Source: Pelolinea submarina (GTDB lineage Bacteria > Chloroflexota > Anaerolineae > Anaerolineales > Anaerolineaceae). Taken from it: a DNA stretch of 64,000 nucleotides. Below the pieces are notes generated by a model. The model had not been told where the DNA came from and did no database searches. It saw only the letters and a list, made by a program, of their open reading frames with translations. Shown here piece by piece: positions 1 to 11,207 of the stretch (position 1 is its first letter; each line of letters begins with the position of its first letter). Both the position numbers and the translations under genes were made by a program. The stretch covers positions 2,542,001-2,606,000 of the forward strand of contig NZ_AP018437.1 in assembly GCF_003966975.1 (NCBI RefSeq), in the 5' to 3' direction.

Positions 1-2
1 AC

Positions 3-899
3 TATACAGATTCGGACAGTATCCTGCAGGATGCGGATATCGCCATGTATCGGGCAAAAATGTTGGGAAAAGCACGTTTTGTAGTTTTCACTCCCAACCT
101 GCGAACTGAAGCAATTTCCCGCCTGGATCTGGAAGCGCAATTGCAGCACGCTATCGAAAGAGATGAACTATTCCTCAATTACCAGCCAATTTACTCTTTG
201 AGTTCAAATGATCTGGTAGGCTTTGAAGCCTTGCTGCGCTGGAACAATCCAGGTCGCGGCGTTTTACTCCCGGCGGATTTTATTTCAATTGCCGAGGAAT
301 CAGATTTGATTGTGAAAATCGGAGAATGGGTTTTGCTGGAAGCCTGCCGGCAGTTGAAGCAGTGGCAGAAAAATTACCCTGACAGAGAAGAATTGTGTAT
401 CAATATTAATATTTCGGGACGGCACTTTATTCACCCCGACTTCATTCATTGTCTTGAGACAACAACCACGGTAACGGGCTTGAAACCAAAATACATACAC
501 CTGGAAATCACGGAAACTGTCCTTGTTGAGAATAGAGAAAAAGCAAGAATTGTTTTTACTACACTCAATAATATGGGCTATGAAATCCAAATCGATGATT
601 TTGGGACCGGGTATTCATCATTGGGATATTTACTGAATTTCCATGTCGACATGATCAAAATCGATAAATCCTTTATTCAGTCGATTGGCAAAGGCGAGAA
701 TGGGGATCATCTGGTAAAAACCATTGTCAATATGGCACAAGAACTGGGAATCGACATCATTGCCGAAGGCATAGAAACAGAACGGCAATTGAAAGATTTA
801 AAATCTATGGCCTGCAAATATGGACAAGGTTATTTATTATCCTATCCTTTGGCATCCTCTGGAATTGACGACCTTCTTCAATCCGGGAAAAAGAGATAA
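3..899 (+). CDS. GGDEF-EAL cyclic-di-GMP phosphodiesterase, C-terminal part
   Basis: The gene enters from the left edge: the reading frame is open from base 3, and the first residues (DADIAMYRAKMLGK) are the typical end of a GGDEF domain. An EAL domain follows, with the signature EALLRW, the metal and catalytic segments EITE and IDDFGTGYSSL, the lysine segment IKIDKSFI and the late glutamate segment IAEGIET. Because these are all present, the EAL domain is probably an active cyclic-di-GMP phosphodiesterase; the state of the GGDEF half cannot be judged. An in-frame ATG at 45 lies inside the GGDEF end and is not the true start. No neighbour suggests a specific pathway. Confidence 0.9.
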   Translation, partial: YTDSDSILQDADIAMYRAKMLGKARFVVFTPNLRTEAISRLDLEAQLQHAIERDELFLNYQPIYSLSSNDLVGFEALLRWNNPGRGVLLPADFISIAEESDLIVKIGEWVLLEACRQLKQWQKNYPDREELCININISGRHFIHPDFIHCLETTTTVTGLKPKYIHLEITETVLVENREKARIVFTTLNNMGYEIQIDDFGTGYSSLGYLLNFHVDMIKIDKSFIQSIGKGENGDHLVKTIVNMAQELGIDIIAEGIETERQLKDLKSMACKYGQGYLLSYPLASSGIDDLLQSGKKR

Positions 900-1053
900 A
901 GCTCGATAAACCTATCAATTTATTATCGATCCTCACTCTTGAGATTTTTTCGATGATCGGGAATCCAAATTACTCTATTTCTATTGCTTACCCACATCCC
1001 GACCAATTTCCCTACAGGTTGACACAAAGCGCAACCTAATATATAAAGCGGAT

Positions 1054-3471
1054 ATGAGAAAAAATCTGCTTGCCTTCCTGTGCGCGTGCTTGCTGATTAG
1101 CTCTGCATGCAGCCTGCCCTTTATCCAACTTACCCAAGATGATAATGGTGACCAGAGTATCGAGTTCTTCTCCGGCATTCAAACCGCTTTTGAACCCAAG
1201 CCCACGGCTACGCCAACACCTTCTCCTTCCGGCCGCATTGATGCCGCCGATACTGCCCTGCTGGCCGGTCAAATGGACAAGGCTAAAGAGCTTTATCAGG
1301 AAGCCTTTCAGCAATCCGATGACGAAAAAATCCGCTCTCAGGCGCTCTATGGTTTGGGGCGCTGCTATTACAGTGAGCGCCAGTACACCGCCGCCATCGA
1401 TGCTTTCAACCGCATCCTGGGCCAATACCCCAGTGCTGAGGTTGTGGCCGACACATATTTCATGCTCGGCCAGGCTTACCAGCAGATTGAGGAATACGCC
1501 CAGGCTGCTGACGCATATTCAAAATACGTCCAATTAGCCCCCGGTGTGTTGGATGCTTATGCACTCACCCTGCAGGGCGATTCTGCCATGAGCGCGGGAG
1601 ATTTCACTCAAGCCATCTATGCCTATCAAGCTGCGCTGCAGGCCGATCCGCCCGGCGACTCCTCCAGCCTGAACCTCAAGATTGGACAGGCTTATGACGG
1701 CCTGTTGGATTTAACTACGGCTATCCAATATTACATGAACGTCTATAACACCAGCCAGGACGACTATGCGCGCGCCACGGCCAACCTGCTCACCGGCCAG
1801 GCATACCTCAAGCTGGATATGCCCAACGAGGCTTACGCGCGCTTTCTGGATTCGGCTTATCAGTTCCCCAAAGCCTACGATTCCTTCACCGCCCTCTCAA
1901 TTCTGGTGGCTAACGGCGTGCCGGTCAATGATTACGTGCGCGGACTGGTGGATTATTACGCCGGCTCTTACGACTACGCTATTGAAGCTTTCGAACGCTA
2001 TCTGGCAACCGACCCTGAAGATAACGATGGTTCCGTTTATTATTTTAAGGGCCTCTCCCATTATTTCAACGATGAGCCCCGCCAAGCCATTATTGAATAC
2101 CAGACGCTCATTGATAATTACCCCGGCAATGCTTATTGGACGCCTGCCTGGGATGAAATTGGATACATACAGTGGGTGGTTTTGGACGAATACACCAATG
2201 CCGCTCAAACCTACCTGTCTTACGTGAATAATGCCGCCTCCTCGCCGGATGCGCCCACCTTCCTCTATGAAGCCGGGCGTATTTACGAACGCAACGGCGA
2301 CCTGGAAAACGCAGCCGAGACCTGGCTGCGCATGATGAATGAGTACCCGTCCTCCGATTTAAGCTATCGCGGTCTGTTTATGGCCGGCATAACCTATTAC
2401 CGGCTTTCCCGCTTTGAAGAGGCGCTACAAGTCTTCCAACGCATGTTGGTGCTGTCCACCACGCAGGCCGACAAGGCTAAAGCCTATATGTGGATGGGAA
2501 AATCCTACCTGGCTCAGGGTGATGAGGAAAACGCGCGCGCGGCTTTCACCTCAGGCCAAAACGCCGACCCGACCGATTACTATGCCATTCGCAGCAGCGA
2601 ACTGCTCGACGGGCGTGATATGTTCGATATTAAAGACGGTTTCGACCTGGGTTATGACCTGAATTATGAACGCCCCGAAGGTGAAGCCTGGCTGCGGACC
2701 ACTTTTAATATCCCCGCGGAAACCGATTTGAGCGGTTTGGGAGACCTCCAAAACAATCCCCGTATCAAGCGTATTCAAGCTTACTGGCAAATCAGCCAGT
2801 ACAGCCAGGCAATCAACGAGGCCGAATTGCTGCGTGCCGAGCTGCAGGGCGACCCGCTTAATCTCTATCGTCTGATGAATTACCTGCTCGATCTGGACCT
2901 CTACCAACCGGCCATCTATGCCTGCCGGAATATCCTCAGTCTGGCTGCGCTGGACGACCTCACTTCATTGACAGCGCCTATTTATTTCACTCACATCCGC
3001 TTTGGCGCATACTTCCGTGAAATGATCGTCACCGCCGCGAACGACTATAACATCCATCCTCTGCTGCTTTACGCGTTGGTCAGACAGGAAAGCATGTTCA
3101 ATCCCTTCATTACCTCTGCAGTTGGCGCCAGCGGGTTGGCCCAGATCATGCCGGCTACCGGTAAAGAGAATGTAGACCTGCTCAATTGGCCCAGCAATTA
3201 CGAATCCGCTGATCTGCTCAAAGGCGAGGTCAGCATCGAACTGGGCGCCTTCTATCTCAGCCGCATGCAGAAATACCTGTCCGGGAACATGCAGGCAGCC
3301 TTGGCTGCCTATAATGCCGGCGCAGGAAACGCCGAGCAGTGGTTGGCGCTTTCCAATAATGACCCCGACTTATTCCTGGAGGTCATCCGTGCTTCCGAAA
3401 CCCAGGATTACCTGGTGCAGATTATGGAGTTTCTGAATATCTACCAGCTGGTCTACGCCCGGCCGCAATAA
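1054..3471 (+). CDS. TPR-repeat lytic transglycosylase lipoprotein (Slt family)
   Basis: The 805-aa protein starts with a lipoprotein signal peptide (lipobox ISSAC, Cys about residue 22) and a Thr/Pro-rich linker, followed by many tetratricopeptide repeats over roughly residues 50-600. The C-terminal SLT domain carries the catalytic glutamate E679 in LVRQESMFNP, then GLAQIMPATG and AAYNAGAGN, the usual motif order of soluble lytic transglycosylases. It should cleave peptidoglycan glycan strands outside the cytoplasmic membrane with formation of 1,6-anhydromuramic ends; the TPR part probably holds partners or substrate. It is a single gene with its own terminator just downstream. Confidence 0.92.
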   Translation: MRKNLLAFLCACLLISSACSLPFIQLTQDDNGDQSIEFFSGIQTAFEPKPTATPTPSPSGRIDAADTALLAGQMDKAKELYQEAFQQSDDEKIRSQALYGLGRCYYSERQYTAAIDAFNRILGQYPSAEVVADTYFMLGQAYQQIEEYAQAADAYSKYVQLAPGVLDAYALTLQGDSAMSAGDFTQAIYAYQAALQADPPGDSSSLNLKIGQAYDGLLDLTTAIQYYMNVYNTSQDDYARATANLLTGQAYLKLDMPNEAYARFLDSAYQFPKAYDSFTALSILVANGVPVNDYVRGLVDYYAGSYDYAIEAFERYLATDPEDNDGSVYYFKGLSHYFNDEPRQAIIEYQTLIDNYPGNAYWTPAWDEIGYIQWVVLDEYTNAAQTYLSYVNNAASSPDAPTFLYEAGRIYERNGDLENAAETWLRMMNEYPSSDLSYRGLFMAGITYYRLSRFEEALQVFQRMLVLSTTQADKAKAYMWMGKSYLAQGDEENARAAFTSGQNADPTDYYAIRSSELLDGRDMFDIKDGFDLGYDLNYERPEGEAWLRTTFNIPAETDLSGLGDLQNNPRIKRIQAYWQISQYSQAINEAELLRAELQGDPLNLYRLMNYLLDLDLYQPAIYACRNILSLAALDDLTSLTAPIYFTHIRFGAYFREMIVTAANDYNIHPLLLYALVRQESMFNPFITSAVGASGLAQIMPATGKENVDLLNWPSNYESADLLKGEVSIELGAFYLSRMQKYLSGNMQAALAAYNAGAGNAEQWLALSNNDPDLFLEVIRASETQDYLVQIMEFLNIYQLVYARPQ

Positions 3472-3480
3472 GAATGAGGA

Positions 3481-3520
3481 ACCGCCATTCTTGATACAAA
3501 GAATGGCGGTTTCATTTTTC
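3481..3520 (+). terminator. Rho-independent terminator of the lytic transglycosylase gene
   Basis: A ten-base stem (ACCGCCATTC, 3481-3490, with GAATGGCGGT, 3501-3510), extendable by two T-A pairs, is followed by TTTCATTTTT. It begins 10 bases after the stop codon of the transglycosylase gene. Confidence 0.85.
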
Positions 3521-3556
3521 ATAAGGCTCTTGTCCTTAGTGATAAGGATTAATTCG

Positions 3557-4540
3557 TTATTCGCAATCCTCAAAAGCCGGTTCGATATATTTTTTTATTA
3601 GTTCAATCCTATCTTTAGCATCCGGTACGAAAAGCGAAGCGATGGAAATCACCATTTTTTTCTTTGTATTGATGTAGATGGCATTGCCGCCATCACCCAT
3701 TGCTGCATAACTTTCTCCATCAATGATCCACCAAAGATAGCCATAGGCGATATTTCCCCATTGGACACATCGGCTTTGTTCTCTTGTACTCTCAGCTATC
3801 CACTCCGACGATACAATTTGTTTGCCATCCCACATTCCATTATTCAGGTACAATTGGCCAATTTTCGTCATATCCGCAGGCGTCAAGGTAAGCCCCCAAC
3901 CTGCTGTGTTTATTCCTTGTGGATCAACTACCCAGCCGCAAGTGTTTTCAACTTTTGAATACCACGCCATCTGCTCTTCTTTATTTCGCAGCACTACATT
4001 GTGAACATGGATTCCCAACGGGGAGAATAAATTCTCCGCGGCGAAATCAAGAACGGATTGCCCTGTCGCTTTCGCTAGAATTCCCTCCAAGATATGTGTT
4101 CCGATAATAGGAGCATATCTAAATTCCCCCGAATTTTCCTTGCCTCCCAATAAATCAAGGGCGGCTTTCACCCAGTTATCGCTCGCAAAAAACTCCTCGT
4201 ATGGTTCAGACTGACATTTATAAGGGGCCGTCATGTTAAGCAAATTTCGAATCATCACGCCCTGTATTATTTTTTCATCTGCTTGAACAGCATAATCCGG
4301 GAAAAATTCCAATACCTTCTGGTCCACGCTCTTGATATAGCCTTTTTCAATGGCTATACCCATCAATGCAGAGAAAACACTCTTCGTCACCGAAGATACA
4401 TGAATGGCATTTTCGGCGGTGTATCCATTGAAATATTTTTCATATACATTTTTTCCTCCTTTTTGTACGATTATGCCCTCGATATTGCCATAATCATCGT
4501 GTATTACTTTCTCAAGCTTAGTATTTTTTTCCTGATCCAT
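3557..4540 (-). CDS. Serine hydrolase, class C beta-lactamase-like fold
   Basis: The 327-aa protein has the S-x-x-K motif of the penicillin-binding/class C beta-lactamase superfamily at S50-V-T-K53, a tyrosine motif region (FRYAPIIG) followed by the PLGI segment usual after it, and GDGGN near the C-terminus in the place of the third (KTG/HxG) motif. There is no signal peptide, which suggests a cytoplasmic esterase or peptidase rather than a secreted beta-lactamase. The ATG at 4540 has a good ribosome site (GGAGGA, about 7 bases upstream). The gene and its flanks are more AT-rich than neighbouring genes, so recent acquisition is possible. The substrate cannot be told from sequence. Confidence 0.85.
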   Translation of the reverse strand: MDQEKNTKLEKVIHDDYGNIEGIIVQKGGKNVYEKYFNGYTAENAIHVSSVTKSVFSALMGIAIEKGYIKSVDQKVLEFFPDYAVQADEKIIQGVMIRNLLNMTAPYKCQSEPYEEFFASDNWVKAALDLLGGKENSGEFRYAPIIGTHILEGILAKATGQSVLDFAAENLFSPLGIHVHNVVLRNKEEQMAWYSKVENTCGWVVDPQGINTAGWGLTLTPADMTKIGQLYLNNGMWDGKQIVSSEWIAESTREQSRCVQWGNIAYGYLWWIIDGESYAAMGDGGNAIYINTKKKMVISIASLFVPDAKDRIELIKKYIEPAFEDCE

Positions 4541-4866
4541 GTAATTTCCTCCATTAATTTATGTGAAATACTCAACCAATGAAGGTTACTTTGATTAAAA
4601 ATGTTTTGCAAGATCAATCTTGATAACCAGAGGCTTCTCTTTTTAAATCAAAAACACCCGTCAAACAGGTGTTCCTTTGAAGCTTACACATAATAATTTC
4701 CTGATTTTTATTTTCCGTACATTTATTTCTTTCCACAGTTGAGAATGCTCCGATTTACCTTCACATTTCTCGCAATAACATTGATTGAATATTATTTCTG
4801 AATGCCAATATAACAAAAAAGCCCGCGGAAAATTTCCGCGGGCTTTTTATTTTCTATAGACGTTAT
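4541..4866. other. AT-rich intergenic stretch between ppdK and the serine hydrolase
   Basis: This 326-base stretch carries no credible gene. It holds the ppdK terminator (about 4815-4850) and a smaller hairpin at 4653-4673 (AACACC/GGTGTT) that on the minus strand is followed by a T-rich run and may be a second terminator. The rest is AT-rich and should contain the promoter of the serine hydrolase, but no clear consensus was seen. Confidence 0.6.
4815..4850 (-). terminator. Rho-independent terminator of ppdK (potentially bidirectional)
   Basis: A perfect 11-base-pair GC-rich inverted repeat (GCCCGCGGAAA at 4821-4831 with its complement at 4833-4843) is flanked by an A run on the left and a T run on the right. 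It therefore gives a hairpin plus U-tract on either strand. It begins just after the ppdK stop codon. Confidence 0.92.
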
Positions 4867-7617
<2,751 letters not shown>

Positions 7618-7720
7618 AATTAATCCTCCAAATTAGAGTTAATCACAATTAATTTATAAAAATTGCGCTAGTTTACGATTTTACCATAGGTAGCATTTTT
7701 GATAAATTCTGCGGGCTTAA

Positions 7721-8896
7721 TTAAGCGATTTTTCCGATTAACATCTCTTTCTTTACCGGGGCTGCCATACCAATCACCTCCCTTGCCTGGTCAACTTTAT
7801 CCCACACATTCCATAATAAGACCCCTCTCACCCGGTTGTCCTCCAGGTAATAGAGAACGCCTTTCTCGAATTTCTGCTGCCAATCCTCAACCAGTTCGCA
7901 GCGTGCGTCCAGCAGGCCAACGGCTTCGTAACCCAGGTCAAACAAATCCGAATAGAAGAAGGGTAAGTAATCATATTTCTCGTCCGCGCCCGCCATGTTG
8001 CGGCCGGCAGCTTTGCCCATTTGGGTGGCATTGTCCGCATGCTCCACCCGGATGCGCCGCCCAAGCAGCGAGTTGTAGAAATTCGCCACATCCCCGGCCG
8101 CATAGATATCCGGGTCGCTGGTTTGCAGGAATTCATTCACGTGAACGCCGTTATCCACCTTAAGCTGCAGCGCCTCCGCCAGCTCCGTATCCGGCATAAT
8201 ACCCACACCGGCTACGATCCCATCAAATTCATAAGATTGGCCTGAATTGAGACTGAGCTTGTAATGGCCGCCGGTTCTCTCAACATTGGTCACTTTTACA
8301 TTCGTGACAATCTCAACGCCTTTTTGTTGGTAGTACTCATTGAGATATTCAGTCATCTCATCCGGGAAAACATTCCAGCCGATGCCGGGGCCGATATCGA
8401 ATAATACGACCTCTTTACCATTCATCGCTAGTGCCGCGGCAATTTCTGAGCCGATAAAACCGCTGCCGATCACTCCGAAACGCTTTTTACTGTCGGACAT
8501 TTCATGCAGCTTCTTGAAATCCTCAAGAGTCCGGTAATACAGGATGGCGTCTTCGCCAAATGGCAGCTTTCTGCGTTTTCCTCCGGTTGCCAGCAGCAAT
8601 TTGTCATAATGAAATTCATTACCCGCATCGGTAGTGACAGATTTTTCATCCTTATCAATTTTGGTAACGCGCTGATCGAGCAGCACATCCGCCTTCTTCC
8701 CGGCAGTATCCAGCCAAATTTTATCCAACGGCGTTTTCTTCCATAAAGACTTGGAAAGCGGTGGACGTTTATAAGGTGGGTCGGGTTCGGATGAAATAAC
8801 CAGGATGGTGCCTTCGGAGTCAAGTTCTCGGATGCCCTCAACCGCTGCATCCGCGCTCATTCCCCCGCCAATTATCAGATAGCGATAGTTTTTCAT
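7721..8896 (-). CDS. FAD-dependent NAD(P)H oxidoreductase, rubredoxin/ferredoxin-reductase type
   Basis: The 391-aa protein shows the N-terminal FAD-binding site (IIGGGMSADAAVEG), the second dinucleotide site for NAD(P)H (VIGSGFIGSEIAAAL) and the late FAD motif IYAAGDVANF. The C-terminal third resembles the AIF/ferredoxin-reductase dimerisation domain. Such proteins pass electrons between NAD(P)H and a small carrier such as rubredoxin or ferredoxin, or act as NADH oxidases. No carrier gene lies next to it, so the partner is unknown. No CxxC redox pair is seen near the first FAD site, which argues against a disulfide reductase. Confidence 0.88.
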   Translation of the reverse strand: MKNYRYLIIGGGMSADAAVEGIRELDSEGTILVISSEPDPPYKRPPLSKSLWKKTPLDKIWLDTAGKKADVLLDQRVTKIDKDEKSVTTDAGNEFHYDKLLLATGGKRRKLPFGEDAILYYRTLEDFKKLHEMSDSKKRFGVIGSGFIGSEIAAALAMNGKEVVLFDIGPGIGWNVFPDEMTEYLNEYYQQKGVEIVTNVKVTNVERTGGHYKLSLNSGQSYEFDGIVAGVGIMPDTELAEALQLKVDNGVHVNEFLQTSDPDIYAAGDVANFYNSLLGRRIRVEHADNATQMGKAAGRNMAGADEKYDYLPFFYSDLFDLGYEAVGLLDARCELVEDWQQKFEKGVLYYLEDNRVRGVLLWNVWDKVDQAREVIGMAAPVKKEMLIGKIA

Positions 8897-8981
8897 GATT
8901 CTTCCTTTTTATTAACTATACTAAGCTGAAATTATCGTTAAGATTATTAGCAATATGTAAATCAAGCGAAAGCAGTACCAA

Positions 8982-9209
8982 TTAATGGTTAAGGAATCGT
9001 CCGATGATATTTAAAACCAACGTTAATATGATACTCAATAAGACGGAAAGGAAAATTGGAAAGAAGATTGTAGCATTCCCCATCTGAATTTTAAGCGTTC
9101 CGGGAATATTGCGGGGTAGTATCTTCCCAAGCAGCCAGAAAATTCCCCCGACTGCCAGAAGACAGACGCCTGCAAGAATGAACCAGCGGCTGAGCGACTT
9201 AAAATCCAT
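8982..9209 (-). CDS. DUF2905 family small membrane protein
   Basis: This 75-aa protein has two predicted membrane helices (about residues 9-28 and 48-70) joined by a conserved short loop (LPRNIPGTLKIQMGNATIFFP), matching the DUF2905 pattern of a small inner-membrane protein of unknown role. Family, length and topology agree. It stands between a terminator on its upstream side and the FAD oxidoreductase downstream, so it probably forms its own unit or reads into that gene. Confidence 0.8.
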   Translation of the reverse strand: MDFKSLSRWFILAGVCLLAVGGIFWLLGKILPRNIPGTLKIQMGNATIFFPIFLSVLLSIILTLVLNIIGRFLNH

Positions 9210-9267
9210 TGTGCTTATCCATGTTGATGTTTAACAGGTATAAGTTTAATCCAAAATTGCAGATGTC

Positions 9268-9306
9268 TTTAAATTAAACAGGAGAAGATTATTAATCTTC
9301 TCCTGT
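9268..9306 (-). terminator. Terminator after the tdk-hpt-cca-hydrolase-DUF362 unit
   Basis: A 13-base-pair perfect inverted repeat (ACAGGAGAAGATT, 9278-9290, and complement, 9294-9306) is followed on the minus strand by TTTAATTTAAA. It lies just after the DUF362 stop codon. Confidence 0.85.
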
Positions 9307-9324
9307 CGTTTCTGCAAAGAGGAT

Positions 9325-10437
9325 TTAATTCACCTGAATCAATTTGTAATCCAATGTACCCAGATGGATTTCTTCCGCGTGGCCTAAACAATCACGCCAA
9401 TGCACGTCGGGGTGAACGTGTACAAATTTATCCTCCCCCTCCTTGTAATCGCCCTTCTCATAAAGACGACTGCTTTTCACGCCCGGAACCGCATTGACCA
9501 GGTCGACGCATGCATGGTCAAGAGCAACCGGGTCAAAAGATGCAGCAATACCCAAATCCGGCGCAATCGCTTGGTCATTCGAATCCCAGCAGTCGCAATC
9601 CGGTGAGATATTCATCATAAAATTGATATGGAAATGCGGTTTGTCTTTTAATACCGCAAACGCGTATTCGGCGATTTTTTTATTGAGCAGCTCGGCAGCC
9701 TGGTCGTAGATGGCCGTGGCCGCGCCGTAATGGCAGCTGGCAACACATTGGCCGCAGCCAATACATTTGTTGTAATCGATCTGTGCATTCAGGTTTTCAT
9801 TGTAAGCGATGGCCTTTTGCGGGCATTTCCGGATACACATGCCGCAGGAAACACAATTTTCTTCTTTTATCTTCGGCTTGGAAGAGGAATGCATCTCCAT
9901 CTTTCCCTTGCGTGACCCGCAGCCCATACCGATGTTTTTCAACGCGCCGCCGAAACCGGTTTGCTCATGGCCTTTGAAATGGTTCAAGCTGATAACAATG
10001 TCACTGTCGGCAATAGCAGAACCGATCTTGGCGCTTTTTACCAAATCAAAATCCAGCGGGATTTCCGTTGCGTCCCCGCCGGTCAAACCATCAGCGATCA
10101 CAACATCACATCCCACTGCAATCCGGTTGAAACCATTTTCCATGGCGGCTTCCAAATGGTCTACCGCGTTTGCCCGTCTTCCATAATACAAGGTATTGCA
10201 ATCCGTAAGGAATGGTTTGCCGCCCATTTTTTTGATTTTTTTCACAACAGCCGCCGCGTAGTTGGGGCGCAGATAAGCCAGGTTTCCGGGTTCGCCGAAG
10301 TGGATCTTTAATGCGACCAACTTATCCTGCATTTCGATCTCTTCAATTCCAGCTTTTTTGATTAGACGGTTTAACTTGTCATACATATTAATTCCGGGTT
10401 TGGTACGCATATCAGTAAAAAATACTTTTGAGGCCAT
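9325..10437 (-). CDS. DUF362 protein with two [4Fe-4S] ferredoxin clusters
   Basis: The 370-aa protein begins with the DUF362 domain (residues about 1-190) and then has two typical 4Fe-4S cluster motifs, CVSCGMCIRKCP and CIGCGQCVASCH. A cysteine-containing C-terminal part (DCDCWD) follows. DUF362 proteins are iron-sulfur proteins of uncertain role, often in anaerobes. The start ATG overlaps the stop codon of the preceding alpha/beta hydrolase (TAATG), which implies translational coupling. It is the last gene of its unit, before a strong terminator. The physiological partner is unknown. Confidence 0.88.
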   Translation of the reverse strand: MASKVFFTDMRTKPGINMYDKLNRLIKKAGIEEIEMQDKLVALKIHFGEPGNLAYLRPNYAAAVVKKIKKMGGKPFLTDCNTLYYGRRANAVDHLEAAMENGFNRIAVGCDVVIADGLTGGDATEIPLDFDLVKSAKIGSAIADSDIVISLNHFKGHEQTGFGGALKNIGMGCGSRKGKMEMHSSSKPKIKEENCVSCGMCIRKCPQKAIAYNENLNAQIDYNKCIGCGQCVASCHYGAATAIYDQAAELLNKKIAEYAFAVLKDKPHFHINFMMNISPDCDCWDSNDQAIAPDLGIAASFDPVALDHACVDLVNAVPGVKSSRLYEKGDYKEGEDKFVHVHPDVHWRDCLGHAEEIHLGTLDYKLIQVN

Positions 10438-11204
10438 TAATTATTCTCCTTAATAAATTGGATAAATGCTAATAAAGCAGAAGCAACTTCTTTCGGTTCT
10501 TCCAACATGGGCATATGCCCGGCATTGGAGATTTCCACTAACCATGGTCTTTTCATTTTCTGGGCAACAGACCGCAAAGATTCAATTGGTACAATTTGAT
10601 CATTCTGCCCGGCGATTATCATGGAGGGAATTTCTAAACCGAGAAAGAGATCAAGTGAATCCGGGCGATCAGCCATTGCCGCCAGAACTCCCATCACACC
10701 CACTTGCGAAGCATCCAGGATGATCTCCCTGCAAAATTTTTGAACACTATTATTATACGAAAGTTTTTCGGGCATCGACAAAATGGCATCGCCAATACCA
10801 TTCTTCCTCACATCCTCAATGGATTCCAAACGGGCTTTGCGTTTTTCGGGAGCATCCGCGTTAGTTCTTGACGCCACCAAAGTCAGGCCGGCCAATCTCT
10901 CAGGAAAATAACGCGCCAGTGCCAATGCCACGTATCCACCCATCGAATGCCCGCCGATCACGCTCTTCTCCACGCCTAAAGAATCCCACATGCCAACCAC
11001 ATCTTCTGCCATCTCCAACATGCTGTATGGCCCTTGGAGCGCGGGCGACTTGCCGTGTCCGCGCAGATCAGGCAATATTAATCGGGCTTCTTTTTCAATT
11101 TGTGGAACGAGTTCCATCCAAATAGAATGATCTAATGGGTATCCATGAAGCAAAGTAATAGGGAGTCCATTCCCAAATTCTTCCACATAAAGTTTGGTTG
11201 TCAT
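10437..11204 (-). CDS. Alpha/beta-fold hydrolase
   Basis: The 255-aa protein has the classic alpha/beta-hydrolase elements: oxyanion region LLHGYPLDHS, nucleophile elbow GHSMGG, acid in IAGQNDQIVP and catalytic histidine in ISNAGHMPMLEEP. These give a complete Ser-Asp-His triad. The overall pattern resembles carboxylesterases and 3-oxoadipate enol-lactonase-like members, but substrate cannot be assigned. It starts 3 bases after the cca gene stop and overlaps the DUF362 start by one base, so it belongs to the tdk-hpt-cca unit. Confidence 0.88.
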   Translation of the reverse strand: MTTKLYVEEFGNGLPITLLHGYPLDHSIWMELVPQIEKEARLILPDLRGHGKSPALQGPYSMLEMAEDVVGMWDSLGVEKSVIGGHSMGGYVALALARYFPERLAGLTLVASRTNADAPEKRKARLESIEDVRKNGIGDAILSMPEKLSYNNSVQKFCREIILDASQVGVMGVLAAMADRPDSLDLFLGLEIPSMIIAGQNDQIVPIESLRSVAQKMKRPWLVEISNAGHMPMLEEPKEVASALLAFIQFIKENN

Positions 11205-11207
11205 GTA